NCBI GenBank assembly: GCA_031266495.1
Contig: JAISAX010000148.1
Coordinates: 1-5,135 of the forward strand
Reading direction: 5' to 3'
Length of the DNA stretch: 5,135 nucleotides
Origin: Opitutaceae bacterium
Lineage (GTDB): Bacteria; Verrucomicrobiota; Verrucomicrobiae; Opitutales; Opitutaceae
Within the stretch, counting starts at the first letter, position 1. Each line of letters begins with the position of its first letter. Shown one piece after another: positions 1 through 5,135 of this stretch. The notes below the pieces were generated by a model. The model did no database searches and was not told where the DNA came from. It worked only from the letters and a program-made list of their open reading frames with translations. The position numbers were made by a program, and so were the translations under genes.

Positions 1-21
1 TTAAGAATTAAGAATTAAGAA
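1..21. repeat. Three tandem copies of the heptamer TTAAGAA
   Basis: Three perfect, head-to-tail copies of TTAAGAA occupy the first 21 bases, and the array may continue beyond the window edge. It is strongly AT-rich in an otherwise GC-rich window. It lies downstream of the PEP-CTERM gene and beyond the palindromic element at 42-195. Its function is unknown. It could be a variable-number tandem repeat or the edge of a repeat element. Confidence 0.85.
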
Positions 22-41
22 ACGGAAGTTACGCGAGCGGA

Positions 42-195
42 AGCCGGAGCGGCGGCATTCCTGCCTCTGCGACGGATCGACAGTAAAGCGTCGCCGGGCT
101 GAAAGGCGAAGGGGTGAAGTGGAGCGAAGCGGAGACGGGAAGGGGCGAGGCGCGTTGCGCCTCGTCGCAGCGGCAGGAATGCCGCCGCTCCGGCT
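42..195. repeat. Long-armed palindromic intergenic element (33-base inverted repeats)
   Basis: The left arm (42-74) and right arm (163-195) are reverse complements over 33 bases with one mismatch (66 against 171). The outer 24 bases (42-65 against 172-195) match perfectly. The arms flank about 88 bases that are purine-rich on the plus strand and contain a second strong hairpin at 146-164. No open reading frame in it looks like a gene. Reading frames cross it on both strands, but they give low-complexity Arg/Ala/Pro-rich peptides. No convincing target-site duplication is visible next to the arms. The structure fits a MITE-like non-autonomous element or a large REP/BIME-type intergenic repeat. 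It could also act as a transcript-stabilising structure for the gene ending at 264. Which of these applies depends on whether copies occur elsewhere in the genome. Confidence 0.7.
146..164. repeat. Perfect 8-base-pair hairpin inside the palindromic element
   Basis: CGAGGCGC (146-153) and GCGCCTCG (157-164) are perfect reverse complements separated by the three-base loop GTT. The stem is very GC-rich and should fold stably as RNA from either strand. No T run follows on either strand, so it does not look like a standard intrinsic terminator. The right half of the stem overlaps the inner end of the right arm of the larger inverted repeat by two bases, so the two foldings compete only slightly. 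Confidence 0.75.
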
Positions 196-263
196 CCGGC
201 AGAAGAGCCGTTGCCGGAAAAGAAGGGGTCGGGTTTGTCGAGAAGGTTGACGGCTTTGCGGGT

Positions 264-2273
264 TTAGCGAAGAACCCGGCGGGCGCGGCGAAGCCGGCGC
301 CAGAGCAGGCAGCAGGCAAGCACGCCCAAGCCGGCGATCCGCGCAATGGTGGCGGATTCGGGGACGGCTGTGATGCTGTTTAATTCCAGGGTCACGACGT
401 TGCCGGCATAGCTGATGCCAAAGTCGTAGGTGTGGATGCCGGACGTGACGGAAATCGACGTGCCCTGCCCGAATTGTCCGCTCAGGGCGCCGTCGCTGGT
501 CAGGATGGCGAACGTCTGGCTGACCTCGGCTGTCGGGGCGAAGTCATCGCCGAAGAACAGCGAAAGCGAGGCGCCATTGAGCGCGGTCGTCCCGCCCACG
601 GCAACGCGGTCGTAATCGTCGCCCGACGCCTGGTTGAGCGTCACGCTGAAGATGGCGTCCGCATCGAGCGTGAGGTTATTCGCGAACGTCAACTGTCCGA
701 TGGCCTCGTCCGTGCCGGGTCTGAGCGTGGTGCCGGCGGCGAATGTGGCGGCGCTCGCAATCGTGCCCGTGCCTCCCAGCGCGCCGGCGCTCACGGTCGT
801 CGTTCCCGTCCAGGACGCGGTTCCGTTCACGAAGAGCGTCCCGGCTCCCGCCTTGGTGAAGGCGCGGGCGCCCGATGACTGGCCGATGTCGCCGTCCAGC
901 GTGAGGTCGCCCGCGCCGCCGACGGAGGCATTGCCGGTCAGCGTGACCGCACCTGCAAGACGGGCGGCGGCGGTTGTATTCGTGTTTACAAGCGCGCCGG
1001 CGCCGTCGGCGCCGGTTCCGGTGATGCTGACGTTTTCCGCCACGCCGGACATGCCGTTGAGGTCGAGCGTCGCTCCGGATGAAACCGCGGTTGCTCCGTC
1101 AGTGGAGCCGAGGGCGTTGACGTGATCCGTCCGCACCGTGCCGGCGCTGATCGTGGTGGCACCGGTATAGGTGTTGTTGCCGCCGAGCACGAGCAGGCCG
1201 CCGCCATCGTTGGCGGCGCTTTCGCCGGTCGCGGTGTACCAGGATGTGCCGCCCTGTTTGCTCACTGTCGTCGTCCCTCCGAGGTCACTGGTGATGATCA
1301 TCGTCGCGCCACTGATGACATTCGCACGAATCCCGGTGGCGGTGGTCACCGCGCCGGTGAAGGTCAGCGTCGTGCCATCCGAGGCATTGCCAAGCGTGGT
1401 GTTGCCGCCGAAAACGAGTTCGCGGTCGGTTGCCTGGTCGGTCGTCCCGATGTAGTTGAAATTGGCGCCGTTCCCGAACACCAGCCGGCCTTCGTCCGCG
1501 GTTGTTGCCCGGCCCACGCTGCTGTTGCCACCGCCCACGCTGGAAACCGACGTGTAGCCAACGTAGGCGTCGTAGCGCCCGCCGCCGCCGCCGGGCAGCA
1601 CGTGGATGAACGAATTGTTGTCGTTCGTCAACACCAGGGCGGGCGTCGGCTCCGAGGCGGCGCTGTATTGGTTGAACAATTTGGCGTTCGAGCCGCCGCC
1701 GGTGATCAGCGCATTGATGACCAGGACGGGAGCGGCCGGAGATGCGACGTTGGCATTCTGGCGGGCGCGGATGGAATGGGCGTGGTTCGAGAGATTGAGC
1801 GTCAGGTCGCTGCCCAGCGTAATGATTGAGCCGTTCGTTACCGGCAGGTAAATGTTGCCGCGCAAGTCGATGGTCGTCGCTCCTGGCGTGCCGTTGCCGT
1901 TGAGCGCGAGTTTGATGCCGGTCGTCTGTCCGGCGGGGTCGGCGGGGTTGATCGTGCGGGCAAAATAGATGTCCTTCACCGCATAGGTGTCACCCGTCCC
2001 GGCCATCCCGTCCGACAGCGTTATGCCGGAATCTGTATCCGTATTCGTGATTCTGGAAAAATCCCAATCTGTCGTATCATTGAATACAGGATCGGCGGTG
2101 TAGTTGGCGGCGGCGGTCCAATCCGTGCCGGTCGTGCCGCTCTCGACGCCGGAACCGTTCCAGATATTTTGAGCGTAAAGGCCGCCTGCCTGGAACAGAG
2201 CGGCAGTCAGGGAGAGGATGCCGGAGGCAATCGTCTTGGCGGGGAGCGGGAGCAGTCGGGCGGATGTTTTCAT
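264..2273 (-). CDS. Secreted PEP-CTERM protein with autotransporter-associated beta-strand repeats
   Basis: This is a predicted exported surface or matrix protein of 669 residues with no enzymatic domain that I recognise. Residues 1-35 form a signal peptide: Lys/Arg at 2 and 6, a hydrophobic core at about 15-30, and a likely cleavage after LYA at 34. The body is rich in Gly, Thr, Ser, Ala and Asn, as in a beta-helix. Two segments match the autotransporter-associated beta-strand repeat: about 357-381 (GGNNTYTGATTISAGTV) and about 475-505 (GAGTLFVNG, then VSAGALGGTGTI). A segment ending LRPGT, with following beta strands, resembles the end of such passenger domains. No outer-membrane autotransporter barrel follows. 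Instead the C-terminus is a PEP-CTERM sorting signal: VPES at 637-640, a membrane segment at about 643-657, then an Arg-rich tail. Exosortase would normally recognise VPEP. Here the second Pro is Ser (codon TCC, one base from CCC). The start at 2273 is the only sensible one, although no Shine-Dalgarno sequence precedes it. The ligand and role are unknown; surface attachment or polymer binding is possible. Confidence 0.93.
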   Translation of the reverse strand: MKTSARLLPLPAKTIASGILSLTAALFQAGGLYAQNIWNGSGVESGTTGTDWTAAANYTADPVFNDTTDWDFSRITNTDTDSGITLSDGMAGTGDTYAVKDIYFARTINPADPAGQTTGIKLALNGNGTPGATTIDLRGNIYLPVTNGSIITLGSDLTLNLSNHAHSIRARQNANVASPAAPVLVINALITGGGSNAKLFNQYSAASEPTPALVLTNDNNSFIHVLPGGGGGRYDAYVGYTSVSSVGGGNSSVGRATTADEGRLVFGNGANFNYIGTTDQATDRELVFGGNTTLGNASDGTTLTFTGAVTTATGIRANVISGATMIITSDLGGTTTVSKQGGTSWYTATGESAANDGGGLLVLGGNNTYTGATTISAGTVRTDHVNALGSTDGATAVSSGATLDLNGMSGVAENVSITGTGADGAGALVNTNTTAAARLAGAVTLTGNASVGGAGDLTLDGDIGQSSGARAFTKAGAGTLFVNGTASWTGTTTVSAGALGGTGTIASAATFAAGTTLRPGTDEAIGQLTFANNLTLDADAIFSVTLNQASGDDYDRVAVGGTTALNGASLSLFFGDDFAPTAEVSQTFAILTSDGALSGQFGQGTSISVTSGIHTYDFGISYAGNVVTLELNSITAVPESATIARIAGLGVLACCLLWRRLRRARRVLR

Positions 2274-2310
2274 GGGATTATGGGTTGATGCTGCGTGAAT
2301 AAAAATGAGG

Positions 2311-2338
2311 TGTGTGTGTGTGTGGGGGGGGGGGGGGG
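2311..2338. repeat. Compound simple-sequence tract: (TG)7 followed by G15
   Basis: Seven TG dinucleotides (2311-2324) run into an uninterrupted run of 15 G (2324-2338). As read by the minus-strand genes this is C15 followed by (AC)7. It sits 10 bases after the stop codon of the pseudopilin gene and ends 37 bases before the start codon of the PEP-CTERM gene, so it fills much of the 75-base gap. Tracts of this kind change length by slipped-strand mispairing and can alter promoter spacing or leader structure. No clear -10 and -35 boxes are visible around it, so an effect on expression is inferred. The exact length is also prone to sequencing error. Confidence 0.9.
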
Positions 2339-2348
2339 AGGGTGGCGA

Positions 2349-3122
2349 CTACTGGAGAAGCGGGCTGAGGTTCCGCTTTTTGACTTCCTCTTGTTTGAGT
2401 ATCTTCACGTGGCCGTCCAGAAAGGCGAACCTGGCCTTGCCGTCGGTCCAGCGGATGTTGCCCTGTGTCCCGTCTCCAGGATTGACGGGGCTGTCCGCAT
2501 CGGCGGCAGACCAACCGAGCAAGGACCACACGGAACAGTCACCGGCATGAAGGTTGCCATCGGCCCTTCCGTCGCTCTCACGGATGACGGCATCCGTGAA
2601 ATAAATCTGCTGCGCAGGAGCGGAAAATGAATGGAGATGGCGAAACGCCGCCACCTTTGCCCACGAGCCTCCACTTTCAAACCGTGCATCGATGGTATCC
2701 GATCTGTCGGGCATCATCAGATAGGGGGCGGCAAAGTGATACACACCGCTCGTTTCGGCTGCCTTGATGAGCGGGTCGAGGAGCACCTTGTGCGAACGAT
2801 CGGGAGAGACGTCCATGTCGGCATTGTTGAGGTGCTGGGTCAGAAGCCTGTCCCAGTAGCGGCTCGAACCATTGGGAGTGAGTTCGGTGGTGCGGATGAG
2901 GCGTCCCCGGTTTTCCTCGGCCATCATGATCATGCCCATGGCGACCTGGCGGATGTTGGAGGAGCCCTGCGCCCAGCGGGCGGATTTGCGAACCGTGGCG
3001 ACCGTGGGAATAATGATGGCGGCCAGAATGCCGATGATCGCGATGACGGTGAGCAATTCGATCAGGGTAAACGCCGCTGGCGACACGCGGGCAATGCGGG
3101 GGGAACGGTGGTCGGGTTTCAT
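2349..3122 (-). CDS. Type IV pilin/type II secretion pseudopilin-like protein with prepilin N-terminal signal
   Basis: The protein has 257 residues. A short basic leader (1-17) ends in Ala, followed by the prepilin motif FTLIELLTVIAIIGILAAII (18-37). Cleavage and N-methylation by a prepilin peptidase would fall between Ala17 and Phe18, with the conserved Glu at mature position 5 (E22). Ala instead of the classical Gly at -1 is tolerated and is familiar in this phylum. The hydrophobic helix continues to about 41, then a globular region follows. Near the C-terminus, FAFLDGHVKIL (232-242) resembles the DG end of the prepilin-associated H-X9-DG motif, but the expected His is Thr226. This is the large family of stand-alone pseudopilin-like proteins seen in Planctomycetes and Verrucomicrobia, often in many copies and next to secreted proteins. 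The exact role is not known. It ends 75 bases before the PEP-CTERM gene, which suggests co-expression. The start at 3122 gives the right leader length. The bases before it are pyrimidine-rich with no Shine-Dalgarno sequence. Confidence 0.93.
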   Translation of the reverse strand: MKPDHRSPRIARVSPAAFTLIELLTVIAIIGILAAIIIPTVATVRKSARWAQGSSNIRQVAMGMIMMAEENRGRLIRTTELTPNGSSRYWDRLLTQHLNNADMDVSPDRSHKVLLDPLIKAAETSGVYHFAAPYLMMPDRSDTIDARFESGGSWAKVAAFRHLHSFSAPAQQIYFTDAVIRESDGRADGNLHAGDCSVWSLLGWSAADADSPVNPGDGTQGNIRWTDGKARFAFLDGHVKILKQEEVKKRNLSPLLQ

Positions 3123-3275
3123 AAAAGAAGGGAAGAGAGGAGCCGATTCGGTTTCAGGTTTTTTCCAGGTGGCGGGGAGCCAGCGGGGAGTGGTGAGAAA
3201 TGAAATACCGATTTTTGTGAAGCGTAAGCCCGATGTCTTTCTAACAATAGAACTGGACCGGAGTCCTTTCGCGAA

Positions 3276-4286
3276 TCAGGGGTGCGGGGGCATGGAGCGG
3301 ATCGGGGAAGGCGCCGGTTGCAGGAGGATTTCCCCGGCGCCGGGAACGGCCTCATAACACACCTTCCCGTTGCGAGCCTGGCATACGATTCGTGTCTTTC
3401 CCCGGGAAATGCTGACGCATGACCATGACAGGGGCACGCGCGTGGCCAGCGAGAGCGGCTGGTCGTAAAAATACGGGTCGCATGAGGACGCAAGCGAAAG
3501 GCGGAGGGCGGACGGAGTCGCCGCGATAACATCGAGCGTCGCGGTCGTGCGTTCGGCCTCGTATTTGTGCCAGGAGAGCGGATCGGTCAGCCAGAGATCG
3601 CCGGAGCAGTCGGCAAGTTTGTCGAGGAGGGAGAGAAAATCGTTGAGCGAGGTGCTGTGCCAGTCGCCGCCGACGCCATGGAACACGAGGTGGCGCATCT
3701 CTCCCTCGGCGATGGCGGCATCCACGAGAGCGAACATTTCCCCGGACGTCCTGAGGGTAAAGGGAGGGCCGCAAAACGGCGGACGTTCGACGAGATGATG
3801 CCGGGCGAGCACGCTCCGGATTTCGGCCTCGCCGATGCCCCATTGATCGTCAGGCACACCGGGCCGCGCCCAGGAGCGGAGACGGGGGCGCTTGCGCTGC
3901 GGATAAAGGAGGTCGATGGCATCGTTGGCCCGGGAGACTTCGTGTTCGAAATCGGCGAGGCCGGGCGCACCGATGTGGCTGTAGGTATGGTTGGCCAGCT
4001 CGATGCCGGGATAGCCGGCCGCCTGTTCCCAGGCGCTCTGATGGTTTTTATAGGGACCGTTGCCAGGATTGATGTAGAACGTGCCCGGGAAACCGTGATT
4101 CCGGAGAGCAGGAATGACAAACTCCAGTTGCGTAGGCGCACTGTCGTCAAATTCCAGCATGAACACGGCGCGCCTGCCGTCCTTCCATTTGAGAATGCGG
4201 GTGGCGCCCGGCATTGCCGGCATGGAGTTGCCGGTGTCGGCTTTTTGGCGACCCGGACGGCGGCGGGCAGGAGGTGGCGCAATCAT
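3276..4286 (-). CDS. Polysaccharide deacetylase family protein (NodB-like, CE4 type)
   Basis: This is a predicted metal-dependent carbohydrate deacetylase of 336 residues. Motif 1 is EFDDS (45-49), with the catalytic-base and metal-ligand Asp pair at 47-48. Motif 2 is NHTYSH (99-104), with the two metal-binding His at 100 and 104. A later conserved His lies in HLVFHGVGG (199-207), fitting the active-site His of the final NodB motif. The segment ending PLSWHKYEAERTTAT (236-250) and a beta-rich tail of about 85 residues follow, resembling the C-terminal region of deacetylases in this phylum. There is no signal peptide or membrane segment, so the enzyme is probably cytoplasmic and may act on imported acetylated sugars or oligosaccharides. 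The substrate cannot be read from the sequence. The same frame stays open upstream to 4634, but that stretch overlaps the IclR gene and is Arg/Gly-rich noise. I chose ATG at 4286, with a weak CAGG nine bases upstream. ATGs at 4223 and 4214 are alternatives that keep the whole domain. Confidence 0.88.
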   Translation of the reverse strand: MIAPPPARRRPGRQKADTGNSMPAMPGATRILKWKDGRRAVFMLEFDDSAPTQLEFVIPALRNHGFPGTFYINPGNGPYKNHQSAWEQAAGYPGIELANHTYSHIGAPGLADFEHEVSRANDAIDLLYPQRKRPRLRSWARPGVPDDQWGIGEAEIRSVLARHHLVERPPFCGPPFTLRTSGEMFALVDAAIAEGEMRHLVFHGVGGDWHSTSLNDFLSLLDKLADCSGDLWLTDPLSWHKYEAERTTATLDVIAATPSALRLSLASSCDPYFYDQPLSLATRVPLSWSCVSISRGKTRIVCQARNGKVCYEAVPGAGEILLQPAPSPIRSMPPHP

Positions 4287-4330
4287 GAATCGTTGCCTGA
4301 AACCGGCGCGCCACCCGGTCAACAGGACCG

Positions 4331-4378
4331 GATTTCTATCAATTGAAATCAGCGGCCTCCGGATGATATATCCGCTGA
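4331..4378. promoter_or_regulatory. Two adjoining inverted repeats upstream of the deacetylase gene; candidate operator
   Basis: GATTTC (4331-4336) and GAAATC (4345-4350) form a 6-base inverted repeat around an 8-base spacer centred on CAATTG. Overlapping its last two bases, TCAGCGG (4349-4355) and CCGCTGA (4372-4378) form a 7-base inverted repeat. Its 16-base spacer contains a smaller CGGAT/ATCCG pair (4360-4364, 4370-4374). Both lie in the 113-base gap between the IclR gene and the deacetylase, 44 bases or more before the deacetylase start. IclR proteins bind pseudo-palindromic sites of about this size, so a role as the local regulator's site is reasonable but inferred. Alternatively, the second repeat, followed on the minus strand by TTTC, may be a weak terminator for the IclR gene. 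Confidence 0.4.
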
Positions 4379-4399
4379 CGCTGGACCACCGTGCCCGCC

Positions 4400-5135
4400 T
4401 CAACCGGCGCCCGCGAGCTTGCGCATCGCATCGGCACAACGTCTCAGCCGGCGCAACAATTCCCGCTGACGCTGCGCCTCCCGAAAATCCTCCGCCCAGC
4501 CGACGACCGTGAGCGCGGCCAGTTCGGCGTCCGCCAACGGCAGGGCCACCGACATGGCGTGAATCGCCGGATTGCGCGTGCCGAAGGCGCTGCCGAAACC
4601 CGACCGCCGGGCCGCCGCAATCTCCTTCAGCCACCGCCGCTCCTCCTGCCCCTCCCGCTCCGACAACCGCCCTCCTCCCCCCCCCTCCCCTTCCGCTGTT
4701 TTCGCCGAATGCAGCACCCGCAGGACTTCCGGCCTCGGCAGTTGCGCCAGCAGGATCGTGCCGACCGATCCCGCATCCATCAGGTGCATCCGCGAACCCA
4801 CCGGAGAAGAAATCGAATTTGGTCGCCGCGATTCCGCCCGCAGCGCCGTCACCGCCTGCAACCCCTCGCGGATCGAAATCTTCGCCGACAAGCCCGTCTC
4901 GTGTGAAAGCTCCCGCAACGGGCCTTGCAACAACCCCAGCACGTGTTCCAGATGCGCATACGACCGCGTCACCTGCGCCAACCCGAACGCCAGACGGAAC
5001 TCCCCGCGCCGGCTTTCCCGCAGCCAGTTGTTTTTCACCAGAGTCCTCAGAATCCGGTACGTCGTGGCCGGCGCGATATCGAGCTCCATCGACAGTTGCT
5101 TCGCGCCAAGACCGCCTCCCTCGTTTGCGGCAATC
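4400..5135 (-). CDS. IclR-family transcriptional regulator (5' end beyond the window)
   Basis: The visible part is about 245 codons. It stays open to the right edge, so the true start lies outside; an ATG at 5089 is internal because the preceding residues (IAANEGGGLGAKQLS) continue the winged-helix domain. The N-terminal part contains the helix-turn-helix with recognition helix APATTYRILRTLVKNNWLRE, typical of IclR proteins. The C-terminal effector-binding domain is recognisable from GPLRELSHETGLSAKISIREG, then GSRMHLMDAGSVGTILLAQLP, and the late segment AMSVALPLADAELAALTV. IclR proteins bind small catabolic ligands and repress or activate neighbouring genes, so control of the adjacent deacetylase is a reasonable guess. 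An unusual Glu/Gly insertion (GEGGGGGRLSEREGQEE) interrupts the effector domain and is encoded partly by a G9 run. The C-terminus is Arg-rich. The ligand is unknown. Confidence 0.9.
   Translation of the reverse strand, partial: IAANEGGGLGAKQLSMELDIAPATTYRILRTLVKNNWLRESRRGEFRLAFGLAQVTRSYAHLEHVLGLLQGPLRELSHETGLSAKISIREGLQAVTALRAESRRPNSISSPVGSRMHLMDAGSVGTILLAQLPRPEVLRVLHSAKTAEGEGGGGGRLSEREGQEERRWLKEIAAARRSGFGSAFGTRNPAIHAMSVALPLADAELAALTVVGWAEDFREAQRQRELLRRLRRCADAMRKLAGAG
4677..4690. repeat. Homopolymer tract in the IclR coding region (C9-T-C4 on the plus strand)
   Basis: On the coding (minus) strand this reads GGGGA followed by nine G. It encodes the Gly run of a low-complexity insertion in the effector domain of the regulator. 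The run is in frame as sequenced and the reading frame continues to a normal C-terminus. A change of one or two bases would frameshift the last third of the protein. This makes it a possible contingency locus, or simply a site prone to sequencing error. Confidence 0.8.

Noticed and set aside
196..217. Hairpin CCGGCA/TGCCGG considered as a terminator of the PEP-CTERM gene
   Set aside because: The 6-base stem with a 10-base loop is not followed by a T run on the minus strand, so it does not fit an intrinsic terminator.
29..346. A 105-codon minus-strand frame running through the palindromic element
   Set aside because: It overlaps the end of the PEP-CTERM gene, and most of the rest of it is translated inverted repeat. 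There is no domain or ribosome-binding site; it is a by-product of the repeat.
1122..1829. A 235-codon plus-strand reading frame, with other plus-strand frames, opposite the PEP-CTERM gene
   Set aside because: They are antisense to a gene with a clear signal peptide, beta repeats and sorting tail. Their translations are Arg/Ala/Val-rich with no recognisable domain, as expected from GC-rich antisense frames.
2278..2529. An 83-codon minus-strand frame crossing the G15 tract, giving a Pro/His/Thr-rich end
   Set aside because: It lies in another frame of the pseudopilin gene, and its low-complexity tail simply translates the C15 and AC repeats.
3255..3266. Small palindrome GGAC-CGGA-GTCC just after the deacetylase stop, considered as a terminator
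   Set aside because: It has only four base pairs and no T run on the minus strand; this could be chance.
3123..3275. Promoter search in the 153-base gap before the pseudopilin gene
   Set aside because: Some AT-rich patches occur (around 3195-3220), but no -35/-10 pair with proper spacing could be supported.
3567..4346. A 259-codon plus-strand reading frame opposite the deacetylase
   Set aside because: It is antisense to conserved NodB motifs and its own translation shows no family features.
4287..4634. Upstream extension of the deacetylase to an ATG at 4634
   Set aside because: The extra 116 codons overlap most of the C-terminal third of the IclR gene in another frame and give Gly/Arg-rich sequence without a domain. 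The IclR reading is clearly the real one.
1..5135. CRISPR arrays, tRNA or rRNA genes, insertion-sequence transposases
   Set aside because: No spaced direct repeats, cloverleaf or rRNA-like sequence, or transposase domain was seen on either strand.

Overview
All four genes in this window are on the minus strand. The chromosome is GC-rich and most probably belongs to Verrucomicrobiota, with an Opitutaceae-like genome as the best guess. That placement is an inference from protein types and not a database result. The evidence is a PEP-CTERM-type exported protein with autotransporter-associated beta-strand repeats, directly preceded by a stand-alone pseudopilin-like protein with an AFTLIELL signal and a degenerate H-X9-DG motif. 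This gene mix is common in that phylum.

In transcription order (right to left) the layout is as follows. (1) An IclR-family transcriptional regulator runs off the right edge (4400 to beyond 5135). (2) A 113-base gap holds two inverted repeats that could be an operator. (3) A polysaccharide deacetylase with a NodB-like (CE4) domain and no signal peptide follows (3276-4286). (4) After a 153-base gap comes a type II secretion/type IV pilin-like protein (2349-3122). (5) A 75-base gap holds a (TG)7 plus G15 simple-sequence tract. (6) A 669-residue secreted PEP-CTERM beta-repeat protein follows (264-2273). (7) The left 263 bases hold no convincing gene. They contain a 154-base element with 33-base inverted-repeat arms, a strong internal hairpin, and three tandem TTAAGAA heptamers at the edge.

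The regulator and deacetylase look like one small unit for sensing and processing an acetylated sugar or polymer. The pseudopilin and the PEP-CTERM protein look like a second unit for export and surface display. Whether the four genes share a transcript cannot be decided from the sequence. The most interesting signals are the long G tract in the leader of the PEP-CTERM gene (possible length-dependent switching), a second, coding G9 tract in the regulator, the inverted repeats before the deacetylase, and the long-armed palindromic element at the left end. No complete, clearly novel multi-gene system is visible.
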